Of a stretch of 64,000 nucleotides of DNA, positions 26,428 to 34,721 are shown one piece after another. The stretch is from NCBI RefSeq assembly GCF_002887815.1, contig NZ_PDHO01000014.1:62001-126000 (forward strand). The letters are read 5' to 3'. The DNA comes from Mycobacterium sp. ENV421 (GTDB taxonomy: Bacteria > Actinomycetota > Actinomycetes > Mycobacteriales > Mycobacteriaceae). The notes beneath the pieces were generated by a model. That model was not told the origin of the DNA. It saw nothing but the letters and a program-made list of their open reading frames with translations, and did not search any database. How positions within the stretch are numbered: the stretch's first letter is position 1; each line of letters starts with the position of its first letter. The position numbers were made by a program, and so were the translations under genes.

Positions 26428-27596
26428 CAACCGACCCCGATCTCGTCAGCCAGGCGGGCGAAGGTCTCATGCTTCTTGGTCCCGAGCAGGTTGTAGGCAT
26501 CGCGGAAACTGGTATCGCCCTGATAGGTGCTAGTCACAACCGCGCGGGCGAACTGGCGGCTCAGGCGCAGCGGCTGCGTGTTGTAGTAGTTCCCGCCGGA
26601 GTTCTCCCCGCGACGACGCTTCGCCAACTCGATGACCGCATCCCGCTCCGCTTCGTATCGCTCCCGGTAGTCGTCCCATTCGAGGAAGCGTGCATCGAAC
26701 AGGCGCTTGAGGATCACCAACGTGCTCACCCGGTACCGGCGGGCCAGGCGTGTCAGCTCTTGGGTTGTCGGATCGCCCTGATAGTCGCGGCGGATCGCTG
26801 CCAGCGGGACCAAGACCTCGGCGGCGACGTGGTTGCACCACAACTCCTCAGACACACCATCGCGCACCACCATCGCGGCGTCGGACAGGGCGCTCCCGCC
26901 GAGCCAGACGTGGCCGAGTTCGTGGATCAGGGTGAAGATCTGCGCGGCCTTGGTGTCGGCGCCATTGACGAAGATCAGCGGAGCGATCGGGTCGGAGAGC
27001 GCGAAACCGCGGAACTCCTCCGGGTCCAAGGCGCGGTGCGTGTCACCGCCGACGATGCCGTTCACCATCACGAGCACACCGATTGCCTCGATGCGGTCGA
27101 TCAGCTGCCGCAGGGCATCGTCGGAATTGGTGAACACGGCACGCTCGGTCAGATCGAAGTCGATGGCCTCGCGGATCGCTCGCGCTGCGTCGGCCACGGG
27201 CGTGTCGGTGGTCGCGGAGCCTACGAACTCCAACTGGGGTGCACCGTGATCGAGGGCGTAGTCGCGGTACCACTCCTGTCGGGTCTGACAGATGTAGATC
27301 GTGTCCAGCAGGTCAACCGACGGGCGGGGCACCGTGGTGTTGCCGAGCGTGCGCATGTCCGGGATGGGCACCGGCTCGTTCGGCGGTTCAGGTAGGAACA
27401 GCAAACCGAACGGCGTATGAGTCGCCTGCGCGAAGCTCTCCAACTGCTTTAGGGTCGGCTGACGCTCACCGCTGATCCACTCGTCGAGCTTCGGGGCGCG
27501 GCGCTGCGTGGTCTCGTCGTCCCAGCCGGCACGCTCGACTGCCCACTCCAGGAGGCTGGGGGCGACACTGATGCGTACTACCACGGGGCCCGCCAC
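26427..27596 (-). CDS. XRE HTH-ImmA/IrrE metalloprotease fusion protein
   Basis: 389 residues. The N-terminal HTH-like segment (LLEWAVERAG through PTLKQLESFAQATHTPFGLLFLPEPP) is followed by the zinc-protease motif HELGH (225-229), with hydrophobic sequence around it, and a C-terminal extension. ImmA/IrrE proteins cleave repressors; in this fusion the protease probably senses a signal and the HTH controls its own operon. GTG 27596 is the longest start; GTG 27584, behind a GGAGG, fits related N-termini better. Coupled to the PIN gene. Confidence 0.87.
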   Translation of the reverse strand: MAGPVVVRISVAPSLLEWAVERAGWDDETTQRRAPKLDEWISGERQPTLKQLESFAQATHTPFGLLFLPEPPNEPVPIPDMRTLGNTTVPRPSVDLLDTIYICQTRQEWYRDYALDHGAPQLEFVGSATTDTPVADAARAIREAIDFDLTERAVFTNSDDALRQLIDRIEAIGVLVMVNGIVGGDTHRALDPEEFRGFALSDPIAPLIFVNGADTKAAQIFTLIHELGHVWLGGSALSDAAMVVRDGVSEELWCNHVAAEVLVPLAAIRRDYQGDPTTQELTRLARRYRVSTLVILKRLFDARFLEWDDYRERYEAERDAVIELAKRRRGENSGGNYYNTQPLRLSRQFARAVVTSTYQGDTSFRDAYNLLGTKKHETFARLADEIGVG

Positions 27597-27698
27597 CTCC
27601 TTCCGTGTACGGTTTCAGTGTGCCGTAGCCGGTGGAGCGGGGCGTGTCGACCCCGCCGATGAGATTCGCCGCGGGTAGGTCACTGGTGACGCCGCCGG

Positions 27699-28343
27699 TC
27701 ACGACAGCAGCGGTAACGCCGCCTCGATGATCATTTTGCCGGCCTCGGTGCCGGCCGCCGTCGCGATCGCGGTCATCGCCGTCGTGGCCAATGTCTTAAG
27801 CCGGCTTGGAGAGGGGGACTCCGCGTTCGACTCGCCGCGGATCTCAGATAGCAATTCCTCGGCGTCAGCACGGACCTCGTTGTCGGTCAGCGCGGGCAGT
27901 GCCTGCTCGATCGCGCCGGCAAGGTTGCGGGCCTGCTCGATGGTCTGCTGCACGTTGACGGTTTGTGTGGCGCCGGGACTGTTGAAGGCGATGGCGACAC
28001 CGCTGCTGCCCTTGATGTGCAGGTACGGATTCTGCACCTCGGCGACACCAGGGAGGTCGCGTACCGACTTGCCCGACGCGGCGTACTTCTCGCCGTAGGG
28101 GGTCAAGTGTGGCCGGAGAACGATCCTCTGCATGGTGCCGGTGCCGTCGACGTAGCCCTCCTCCATGAGCCACTCCAGTGCGGCGTTCAATTCCTCCCGG
28201 GTTACCTCGGTGTCAGACCAGGAAGTCGCCTCCATGAAGGCCGCAGGTTTCGCGTCGGCGATGGCGGCTCCTTCGATTCGCAACTCGTACAGCCACGCGA
28301 GCACTCCATCCCGAAGATTCCACAGACGCTCGGCCTTGTTCAT
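27699..28343 (-). CDS. Unknown element protein: winged-helix-like N-terminus, hydrophobic C-terminus
   Basis: 214 residues; I do not recognise a named family. Residues about 1-90 look like a winged helix (VTREELNAALEWLMEEGYVDG, then LRPHLTPYGEKYAASG). A middle segment (GVAIAFNSPGATQTVNVQQT) leads into a helix, and the last 35 residues are Ala-rich and hydrophobic (ATTAMTAIATAAGTEAGKMI), possibly membrane-active. ATG 28343 is chosen for its strong GGAGGAGGAC site; the frame upstream is open but unconvincing. It sits beside the XRE-ImmA/PIN pair, in the same direction. A defence or abortive role is conjecture. Confidence 0.7.
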   Translation of the reverse strand: MNKAERLWNLRDGVLAWLYELRIEGAAIADAKPAAFMEATSWSDTEVTREELNAALEWLMEEGYVDGTGTMQRIVLRPHLTPYGEKYAASGKSVRDLPGVAEVQNPYLHIKGSSGVAIAFNSPGATQTVNVQQTIEQARNLAGAIEQALPALTDNEVRADAEELLSEIRGESNAESPSPSRLKTLATTAMTAIATAAGTEAGKMIIEAALPLLS

Positions 28344-28479
28344 ACGGTCCTCCTCCGCTTGGATCGGGGCCCAGGGTAACTGCGGGGTCCGACAGATGAG
28401 CCGCGGCCGCACTGCTCTGTACGAGTGCTCATACTCGACTCTTGTGGTCGACACGGATTCTTCGATCTTCCTCGGGAGG

Positions 28480-28686
28480 CTACAGAAGTGGTGTAAACCG
28501 CAGCGTCATGACTTCCTCGTTTGACAGCAGCGCCCAACTCCCTTTCACCGGGTCGCCGTTGTCTCGCATCACTTTTGCCGCATCGAGAAGTGCCGTGTTG
28601 AGGTTGGCGGCGAGCAGTGCCGTCCGACCTTTGTCGTCATAGAGCCCCCACCCTGTGGAGGTGTCGCTTAGCAGATATGTCACCAT
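28480..28686 (-). CDS. Hypothetical protein, 68 residues
   Basis: Short ORF (MVTYLLSDTSTGWGLYDDKG...) with plausible amino-acid composition and a GC-rich third codon position, but no clear ribosome site upstream of the ATG. It lies between the initiator gene and the 214-residue unknown, same strand. No known domain. It may be a small DNA-binding or immunity protein, or a chance frame. Confidence 0.45.
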   Translation of the reverse strand: MVTYLLSDTSTGWGLYDDKGRTALLAANLNTALLDAAKVMRDNGDPVKGSWALLSNEEVMTLRFTPLL

Positions 28687-28801
28687 GGCGAGAATCTACT
28701 GGACCACATCGACATGCTCCCCAACGCGAACTAATCGTAGGTAACTCGTTCGACGCCAGCAGCTTTCAGCAACTGGTTCCGTGCTTCACATGTTCCTGGA
28801 A

Positions 28802-30373
28802 TCAGGTGCGCGGGATCGCGATGCTCGCGGCCAGGGAGGAAGCGAACGCTGGACCGTCGTTCACGAGGGCGTATCCGCCGGCCAACCCGCCTTGGCCGCA
28901 CAGTTTTCGTCGTCGCCGAACACGCCGATACCCCACGACACCCGTCTCACAGTCGACGCGCGGGACCAGGACTGTGGCCGTGCGCGGCACCACGGCGGTG
29001 GGGAAGCGGCTGGATGAATCGCCGTACACCGCCTGGCTGCGAGACCAGCGCCGCACGATCCGGCGAGCTGTGAAGTAGGCGTCCTGGGCAACCTCTACAA
29101 CGGCAATTGCTTTTTTGAGTCCGTATACACCCCAGAACCGGCCGGGCCCACATCCGGGCTGCTGCCATAGTTCGGGCACGATGTGCTGATATTCCTTGTT
29201 GCCGTGCAGGTTTGGTGATGAGTGTTTGGTGAAGTAGATGGCCAGGCGTTTCGGGTCGCAGGCTCTCAGTCCGTTGCGCACGTCGATGGCGGTTCCAGCG
29301 AGCCGATGCCGCGCCTTCTGCACCGGATCGGGATGATCGACAACGTCAGCCCACGCGTCGGACAGCCACTGCGCGAAGCCCCGACCTGATCGGCCCGGTG
29401 ATATGGGTGGCGCCATCCATAGGTGGATGTGCGGTGCGCCGCGCCGTTGGAATTCTAGTTTCCAGATGTAGCGGGCCTGCTCTCCGTATTCACGTTGGAA
29501 TCGTTTGCGCCACAACACCATATGTCGCTTCACGCTGGCCCCATCCGGTGCGACGATCTCCCAGTCGCCGGGGTAGGTGAGGGTGATCATCGCCGGGACG
29601 CGGCCGGACTCCACGAGCGGGCTGTAGTCGAGTTCGGCGAAGGTGCGGCACATCGTGGACCGCGATTTGCGGGACCACTCGATAATGGCACCACCAAAAT
29701 CGCGCTGGTCGTCTCCCGTAGGACTCCGTCGTGTCGAGGACGCGGCGGCCTGATCACCGTCTCCGGCTGTGAGGGCGAGGTCATGTTTGACTTGAAGCTT
29801 GGCGTCGTCGACGTCACGTTGGTGATGGCCCACGGCCCGTTCTGCGGCTTTCTCTATCCGGACGGGATTGGTCCACCCGAGTCGCACGACACCAGGGCCT
29901 ATGGTGATGCGGAAGCGTCCGGATTCAGGTTCGACACCGCGGCGCCCAGGACCAGAAGCCCACGGTGCTGCCGGTTCGAACAGTGCCGCAGCTGCGGTGA
30001 CCGTCTCGGGGCTCGGGAACCGCAGCCCCAATGCGTCGATCGCTCGCAGGTCTCCGGTCGTGATCCCGTCGTTGGCCGGGGCGCGGACATTTTCGGCACA
30101 TATAACAAGCCCGCCGGCCGTGGGCGGGGTGAGGCCCGGTGCCTCGGTCGACGTCCGGCCGACCACTGTCGCTCTCGCGCCCTGCGGCCTGGCGGCCTCG
30201 GGCGCTCGCGACCTCCCGTCAACCGAGGCGCCGGCAGAACTCTGCCGAACTGCGGGATGTTGTGATGCCGATGTCGAGCCCTGCGTCGAGGGTGTCGATT
30301 CGGTGGCTGATGATGCGATGCTGGGCATCGGGGTGCCTGCTCCCCGGAGCCCCCGAGGCTGCTCACAACGCAA
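28802..30373 (-). CDS. repSA: RepSA-like rolling-circle replication initiator
   Basis: 523 residues as the longest frame. It holds the three rolling-circle motifs: I, AMITLTYPGDW (261-271); II, HIH metal site (GAPHIHLWM, 315-317); III, catalytic Tyr380 in YFTKH. This enzyme nicks the element's origin so that the excised circle can replicate before or after transfer. The first 90 residues are Ser/Pro-rich and probably not all translated; ATG at 30328 is one shorter start. It is transcribed inward from attR and stands at the opposite end from int. Confidence 0.86.
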   Translation of the reverse strand: MRCEQPRGLRGAGTPMPSIASSATESTPSTQGSTSASQHPAVRQSSAGASVDGRSRAPEAARPQGARATVVGRTSTEAPGLTPPTAGGLVICAENVRAPANDGITTGDLRAIDALGLRFPSPETVTAAAALFEPAAPWASGPGRRGVEPESGRFRITIGPGVVRLGWTNPVRIEKAAERAVGHHQRDVDDAKLQVKHDLALTAGDGDQAAASSTRRSPTGDDQRDFGGAIIEWSRKSRSTMCRTFAELDYSPLVESGRVPAMITLTYPGDWEIVAPDGASVKRHMVLWRKRFQREYGEQARYIWKLEFQRRGAPHIHLWMAPPISPGRSGRGFAQWLSDAWADVVDHPDPVQKARHRLAGTAIDVRNGLRACDPKRLAIYFTKHSSPNLHGNKEYQHIVPELWQQPGCGPGRFWGVYGLKKAIAVVEVAQDAYFTARRIVRRWSRSQAVYGDSSSRFPTAVVPRTATVLVPRVDCETGVVGYRRVRRRRKLCGQGGLAGGYALVNDGPAFASSLAASIAIPRT

Positions 30374-30424
30374 GCGGCAGTACGGAAGCTCCTGGTCGGG
30401 AGTGCAAGCACCGTGTCCGGTTTA

Positions 30425-30441
30425 TGTCCGTTCGTCGGACA
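30425..30441. promoter_or_regulatory. Small hairpin upstream of the initiator gene
   Basis: TGTCCG (30425-30430) pairs with CGGACA (30436-30441) over a 5-base loop, between the rep start and attR. It could be part of the rep leader or origin. The stretch 30374-30703 otherwise holds only attR and the promoter of the next operon. Confidence 0.35.
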
Positions 30442-30518
30442 GGCTGAAAGCGTCAGCCCTGCTCAATGCGGCGCATACGACGCACAGGCGCAGATAAACC
30501 GCAGGTTAGTAGCTATCC

Positions 30519-30568
30519 CGTCCGCCTGAAAAGCGGAAGGTCGCCGGTTCGATCCCGGCCCTGGCCAC
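30519..30568 (+). repeat. attR: 50-bp direct repeat of the tRNA-Phe 3' part
   Basis: Exact copy of 14344-14393 without the tRNA 5' half, hence not a functional tRNA. It marks the right end of the element; host sequence resumes at 30569. Confidence 0.95.
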
Positions 30569-30703
30569 TCAGTTTTCTTCGGCCCCGTTGCTGGGCTGTT
30601 CCTCGTCATCGGCTCCGGGAAGCCGCCCTACCGCGGCTCTTGCCGTATCGCTTACAGTAGACACGACTTGAGCGACCCCGCACGAGCGTCCACAGGAGGC
30701 CGA

Positions 30704-31474
30704 GTGTCGGAAAAAGCAGCGCAGCGGGCAGTTGTCGTAGGCGGCGCATCGGGCATCGGCTGGGCGGTTGCGCGGGGATTGGCTGCCACCGGGCGACAGG
30801 TGACGATCGCCGACCGCAACGCCGACGGGGCCGCGCAGCGCGCCGCCGAACTCGGTGCACCGCATGACGCCACCGGCGTGGATGTCACCGACGAAGCAAG
30901 TGTCGCAGCGCTGTTCGAGGGCGTCGGAGCCGTCGACATCGTGGTGAACACCGCCGGATTCGGCGGCTTCGGCCGCATCACCGAGCTGGCCGTCGAGGAT
31001 TTCCGCGCCATCGTCGACTGCTGCCTCACCGGTGCTTTCATCGTGATGAAGCACGCCGGACGCCACCTGCGCGAGGGCGGTTCGCTGGTCTCGATCACCT
31101 CACTCAACGCCCGGCTCGCCGCGCCGGGCATGAGCGCCTACTGCTCGGCCAAAGCCGGACTGGCCATGCTGACCCAGGTGGCCGCGCTCGAGATGGGCCC
31201 GCGCGGCATCCGGGTCAACGCCGTGTCGCCCGGCTTTGTCCACACCCCGCTGACCGAACTGGTGACCATGGCCGACGGCGTCCTCGAGGACTACCTCGAG
31301 AACACCCCGCTCGGCCGGGTCGGTGTTCCCGAAGATGTCGCCGAGGCGGTGCTGTTCCTCTGCTCGGACCAGGCCTCCTGGCTCACCGGCGAGGTTGTGG
31401 ACCTCAACGGCGGCGCTCACCTCAAGCGCTATCCCGACGTGCTCGCCCACGTCGACCGAATGGCCTCGGCGTGA
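30704..31474 (+). CDS. SDR family NAD(P)-dependent oxidoreductase
   Basis: 256 residues: cofactor motif GGASGIG, NTAG and active-site Tyr-x-x-x-Lys (YCSAKAGL). Probably oxidises or reduces a hydroxyl/keto group of the catabolic substrate. GTG 30704 is preferred because CAGGAGG precedes it; the frame can extend to TTG 30668. First gene of a five-gene operon; the next SDR overlaps by 4 bp. Substrate unknown. Confidence 0.88.
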   Translation: MSEKAAQRAVVVGGASGIGWAVARGLAATGRQVTIADRNADGAAQRAAELGAPHDATGVDVTDEASVAALFEGVGAVDIVVNTAGFGGFGRITELAVEDFRAIVDCCLTGAFIVMKHAGRHLREGGSLVSITSLNARLAAPGMSAYCSAKAGLAMLTQVAALEMGPRGIRVNAVSPGFVHTPLTELVTMADGVLEDYLENTPLGRVGVPEDVAEAVLFLCSDQASWLTGEVVDLNGGAHLKRYPDVLAHVDRMASA

Positions 31475-32295
31475 CGTCGTTCGTCGGCAAGCAGGGGATC
31501 GTCACCGGCGCAGGCTCGGGAATCGGTGCGGCACTGTGCCGGGCGCTGGCCGATGCCGGAGCCGACGTGCTGTGCACCGACATCGACGGCGCAGCCGCCG
31601 AACGCACCGCCGCCTCGTTGAGCAAGCGGGGGACCGCGCGGCAACTCGACGTCACCGACGCCACCGCCGTGCAGCAGGTGGTCGATGGCGCCGTCGAGCG
31701 CACCGGCCGAATCGACCTGCTGTTCAACAACGCAGGCATCACCTGGGGCGGCGACACCGAACTGCTCACCCTGGATCAGTGGAACAGCATCATCGACGTG
31801 AACATCCGCGGTGTCGTGCACGGGGTGCACGCCGCCTACCCGCAGATGGTCCGCCAGCGCAGCGGCCACATCATCAACACCGCATCGATGGCGGGTCTGG
31901 CCGCCGCCGGCCGGATCACCAGCTACGTGATGACAAAGCACGCCGTCGTCGGCCTGTCGCTGGCACTGCGCACCGAAGCCCTCGGCCACGGGGTCGGCGT
32001 GCTGGCCATCTGCCCGACCGCGGTGGACACCCCGATTCTCGACAAGGGCTGGCTCGGCGACTTCAACGGCCGCGAGTTCTACCGAATGGGCCAGCGCAAT
32101 GAGACTTTCTATAGCCCGGACCGGCTGGCCGCCGATACGCTGCGGGCCATCGAACGCAACAAGGCCCTCCTGGTCGCACCTCGTCAGGCCCGCGCGGCAT
32201 GGCTTTTCGCGCGTCTTGCACCCGGCTTGCTCAACCGGATGGCTGTGCGCTTCGTCGACCGACAACGCTCCGACGGAAGGCAGCCCACACCATGA
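31471..32295 (+). CDS. SDR family oxidoreductase
   Basis: 274 residues with GAGSGIG, NNAG and YVMTK (Tyr-x-x-x-Lys). The long, Arg-rich C-terminus (RAAWLFARLAPGLLNRMAVR) resembles SDRs that act on bulky lipids at the membrane surface. GTG start overlaps the previous SDR by 4 bp (GTGA), and the kinase-like gene after it overlaps again by 4 bp, so all are cotranslated. Confidence 0.88.
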   Translation: MTSFVGKQGIVTGAGSGIGAALCRALADAGADVLCTDIDGAAAERTAASLSKRGTARQLDVTDATAVQQVVDGAVERTGRIDLLFNNAGITWGGDTELLTLDQWNSIIDVNIRGVVHGVHAAYPQMVRQRSGHIINTASMAGLAAAGRITSYVMTKHAVVGLSLALRTEALGHGVGVLAICPTAVDTPILDKGWLGDFNGREFYRMGQRNETFYSPDRLAADTLRAIERNKALLVAPRQARAAWLFARLAPGLLNRMAVRFVDRQRSDGRQPTP

Positions 32296-33365
32296 GCGCC
32301 GCGACCACGATCCCTCGCTATCCCTCCGACGTCACCAGCGACTGGCTGACCGGCGTCCTGCGCGGTTCCGGCTCAGTGGCCGACGTCGACGCCGTCGAGG
32401 TGACGCCGGTGGGCACCGGTCAGACGGGCGCGACGTTCCGCCTCGCGGCCACCTATGCCGACAACCCGGACAACCTGCCCGCCAGCTTCATCCTGAAACT
32501 GCCCGCCAACGACGACGCGGTCCGGGACCGGGTCACACTGGGCTACCGCAGCGAGTGCGCGTTCTATCAGTCCGTTGCCGAGCTGGTGACCATCCCGATC
32601 CCGCAGTGCTACCACGTCGAGATCGCCGACGACGGAGCAAGTTACGCCCTTTTGCTCGCCGATCAGGCACCGGCGGTGCAGGGCGACCAGATCGCCGGGT
32701 GTGACCTGCCCGAGGCCCGCCTGGCGGTGCGCGCCCTGGCCGGTCTGCACGGGCCGACCTGGTGTGACGAACGTTGGCAGACGTTCCCCGGCCTGGCGAT
32801 GTCGGTCGTCGGGGAGGATGCCATCCGGGGTCTCGGTGACATCTCGAAAATGGCCGCCGGCATCACCATCGAGAAGCTCGGGTCCAGGCTGAGCACCCAG
32901 GACGCCGAAACATTGGTGGCAGCAATGGATCTGGTGACACCGTGGCTGCTGAACGCGCCGGACCGGTTCGCGCTGCTGCACGGTGACTACCGGCTGGACA
33001 ACCTGCTCTTCGACGGCGACCGGGTCAGCGTCGTCGACTGGCAGACCCTCGGAGTGGGATTGGCGGGGCGCGACCTGGCGTACTTCACCGGGACCAGCCT
33101 GGAACCGGCGCTGCGGGCCGAGGCCGAGGGGGACCTGGTCGCGGAGTATCACCGGGCCCTGCTCGATACCGGGGTCGCCGACTACGACGCGGCCACCTGC
33201 TGGCACGACTACCTTCTGGGGATGATCCAGGTTCCGCTGATCTCCGCGCTCGGCTGTGCGTTCGCGGTGGAAACCGAACGCGGCGACGACATGATGGCCG
33301 CGATGCTGCGTCGGGGCTGCGCGGCCATCCGCGACCTGGGCACATTAGAGCTCGTCACAGGCTAG
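32292..33365 (+). CDS. APH-family phosphotransferase-like protein
   Basis: 357 residues of the aminoglycoside-phosphotransferase/choline-kinase fold: catalytic-loop HGDYRLDNLLF and metal-site VVDWQT. Relatives sit in mycobacterial lipid-catabolic operons and may phosphorylate a hydroxylated substrate or CoA ester, as in ACAD10/11-type 4-hydroxyacid metabolism; antibiotic resistance is unlikely in this context. ATG 32292 overlaps the previous stop (ATGA). Confidence 0.85.
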   Translation: MSAATTIPRYPSDVTSDWLTGVLRGSGSVADVDAVEVTPVGTGQTGATFRLAATYADNPDNLPASFILKLPANDDAVRDRVTLGYRSECAFYQSVAELVTIPIPQCYHVEIADDGASYALLLADQAPAVQGDQIAGCDLPEARLAVRALAGLHGPTWCDERWQTFPGLAMSVVGEDAIRGLGDISKMAAGITIEKLGSRLSTQDAETLVAAMDLVTPWLLNAPDRFALLHGDYRLDNLLFDGDRVSVVDWQTLGVGLAGRDLAYFTGTSLEPALRAEAEGDLVAEYHRALLDTGVADYDAATCWHDYLLGMIQVPLISALGCAFAVETERGDDMMAAMLRRGCAAIRDLGTLELVTG

Positions 33366-33374
33366 GAGTACACG

Positions 33375-34721
33375 TTGGGCGGATCCATGCCGCGCACCGC
33401 CATCATCGGCGCGGGCGTCAGCGGGCTGACCTCGGGCAAAATGCTCAAGGACTACGGCGTTCCCTACACCACCTTCGAATTGTCCGACCGCATCGGCGGC
33501 AACTGGGCCTTCGCCAACCCCAATGGATTGAGCAGCGCCTACCGGTCGCTGCACATCGACACCTCCAAACAACGATTGTCGTTCCGGGACTTCCCGATTC
33601 CCGAACACTTCCCGTCGTTCCCGCACCACAGCGATATCAAGACCTACCTCGACTCCTACGCCGACACCTTCGGGCTGGAAGAGAACATCGAGTTCAACAA
33701 CGGCGTCGCACACGCCGGCCTGAACTCCGACGGCCGCTGGGACATCACCGACCAGAAAGGCCAGACGCGGGAGTTCGACCTGCTGGTCGTCGGCAACGGC
33801 CACCACTGGGACGCCCGCTTTCCGGACTTCCCCGGTGAATTCACCGGCGAGACAATCCATTCGCACCACTACATCGATCCGCAGACCCCGCTGAATCTGA
33901 CCGGCAAACGAATCCTGGTGGTCGGCATCGGCAACAGCGCTGCCGATATCACCGTCGAGTTGTCGTCTCGGACCTTGCAGAACACGGTGACGCTGTCGAC
34001 CCGCTCGAGCGCCTGGATCGTACCCAAGTACATCGCCGGGCGCCCGGGTGACAGCGTCTGGCAGACATCGCCCTACATTCCGTTGTCCTGGCAGCGCAAG
34101 GCCGTTCAGCTGCTGGCGCCCGCGATGGGCATCAACCCTGAGCTGTACGGACTGCCCGCCCCGAACCACAAGCTGTTCGAGGCGCATCCCACGCAATCGG
34201 TGGAACTCCCGCTGCGGCTCGGGTCCGGTGACGTCATCCCGAAGCCCAACGTGAGCCGCCTCGACGGCGACACCGTCCACTTCGACGACGGCACCAGCGG
34301 GGTGTTCGACGTGATCGTGTACGCCACCGGCTACAACATCACGTTCCCGTTCTTCGATTCTGAGTTCATCAGCGCACCGGACAACGCCATCCGCCTGTAC
34401 AAGCGAATGTTCAAGCCGGGTATGGACAATCTGGTGTTCATCGGCTTCGCCCAGGCGGTGCCGACGCTGTTTCCGTTCATCGAATGCCAAGCGAAGCTGC
34501 TGGCCGCCTACGCGGTGGGGCGCTATGCTCTGCCACCGGCCGCCGAGATGGAACGGGTGATCGACGCCGATCAGAAGCTCTACGTGGGGCATTGCACCGA
34601 CCGCCCGCGGCACACCCAGCAGGTCGACTACTTCCACTACGACCACGACATCCGCACCAGGGAACTACCTGCCGGCATGAAGCGTGCCGAACTGGCGCGT
34701 CGCCGAAGGGTCGCCGTATGA
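33375..34721 (+). CDS. Flavin-containing monooxygenase (FMO/Baeyer-Villiger type)
   Basis: 448 residues. FAD motif GAGVSG (12-17), FMO/BVMO-like signature FTGETIHSHHY (156-166) and NADPH motif GIGNSA (184-189). Inserts one oxygen atom into the substrate, possibly next to a ketone made by the two SDRs upstream, giving an ester that the hydrolase downstream could open. TTG 33375 follows AGGAG; ATG 33387 is an alternative start. Overlaps the hydrolase by 4 bp. Confidence 0.87.
   Translation: MGGSMPRTAIIGAGVSGLTSGKMLKDYGVPYTTFELSDRIGGNWAFANPNGLSSAYRSLHIDTSKQRLSFRDFPIPEHFPSFPHHSDIKTYLDSYADTFGLEENIEFNNGVAHAGLNSDGRWDITDQKGQTREFDLLVVGNGHHWDARFPDFPGEFTGETIHSHHYIDPQTPLNLTGKRILVVGIGNSAADITVELSSRTLQNTVTLSTRSSAWIVPKYIAGRPGDSVWQTSPYIPLSWQRKAVQLLAPAMGINPELYGLPAPNHKLFEAHPTQSVELPLRLGSGDVIPKPNVSRLDGDTVHFDDGTSGVFDVIVYATGYNITFPFFDSEFISAPDNAIRLYKRMFKPGMDNLVFIGFAQAVPTLFPFIECQAKLLAAYAVGRYALPPAAEMERVIDADQKLYVGHCTDRPRHTQQVDYFHYDHDIRTRELPAGMKRAELARRRRVAV

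Larger units (their letters stand above)
14344..30568. mobile_element. 16.2-kb AICE (pSAM2-type integrative conjugative element) in tRNA-Phe
   Basis: Bounded by a perfect 50-bp direct repeat of the tRNA-Phe 3' part. The integrase gene lies immediately inside the left repeat. The full AICE core is present: int, xis, TraSA-type translocase, Pra-like activator, KorSA-like repressor, Pif-like Nudix protein and a RepSA-like initiator. The cargo is a type I restriction-modification operon, an XRE-ImmA/PIN pair and unknown genes. No Spd spread genes are seen, which fits a non-mycelial host. All genes except the Nudix gene run on the minus strand. No frame is obviously broken, so the element may be functional. 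Confidence 0.93.

Noticed and set aside
30519..30568. Second tRNA-Phe gene
   Set aside because: Only the 3' part is present; no acceptor 5' strand or D-arm, so it is attR.
32292..33365. Aminoglycoside resistance gene
   Set aside because: The APH fold is shared, but the gene is embedded in a catabolic operon and the family is common in lipid catabolism.
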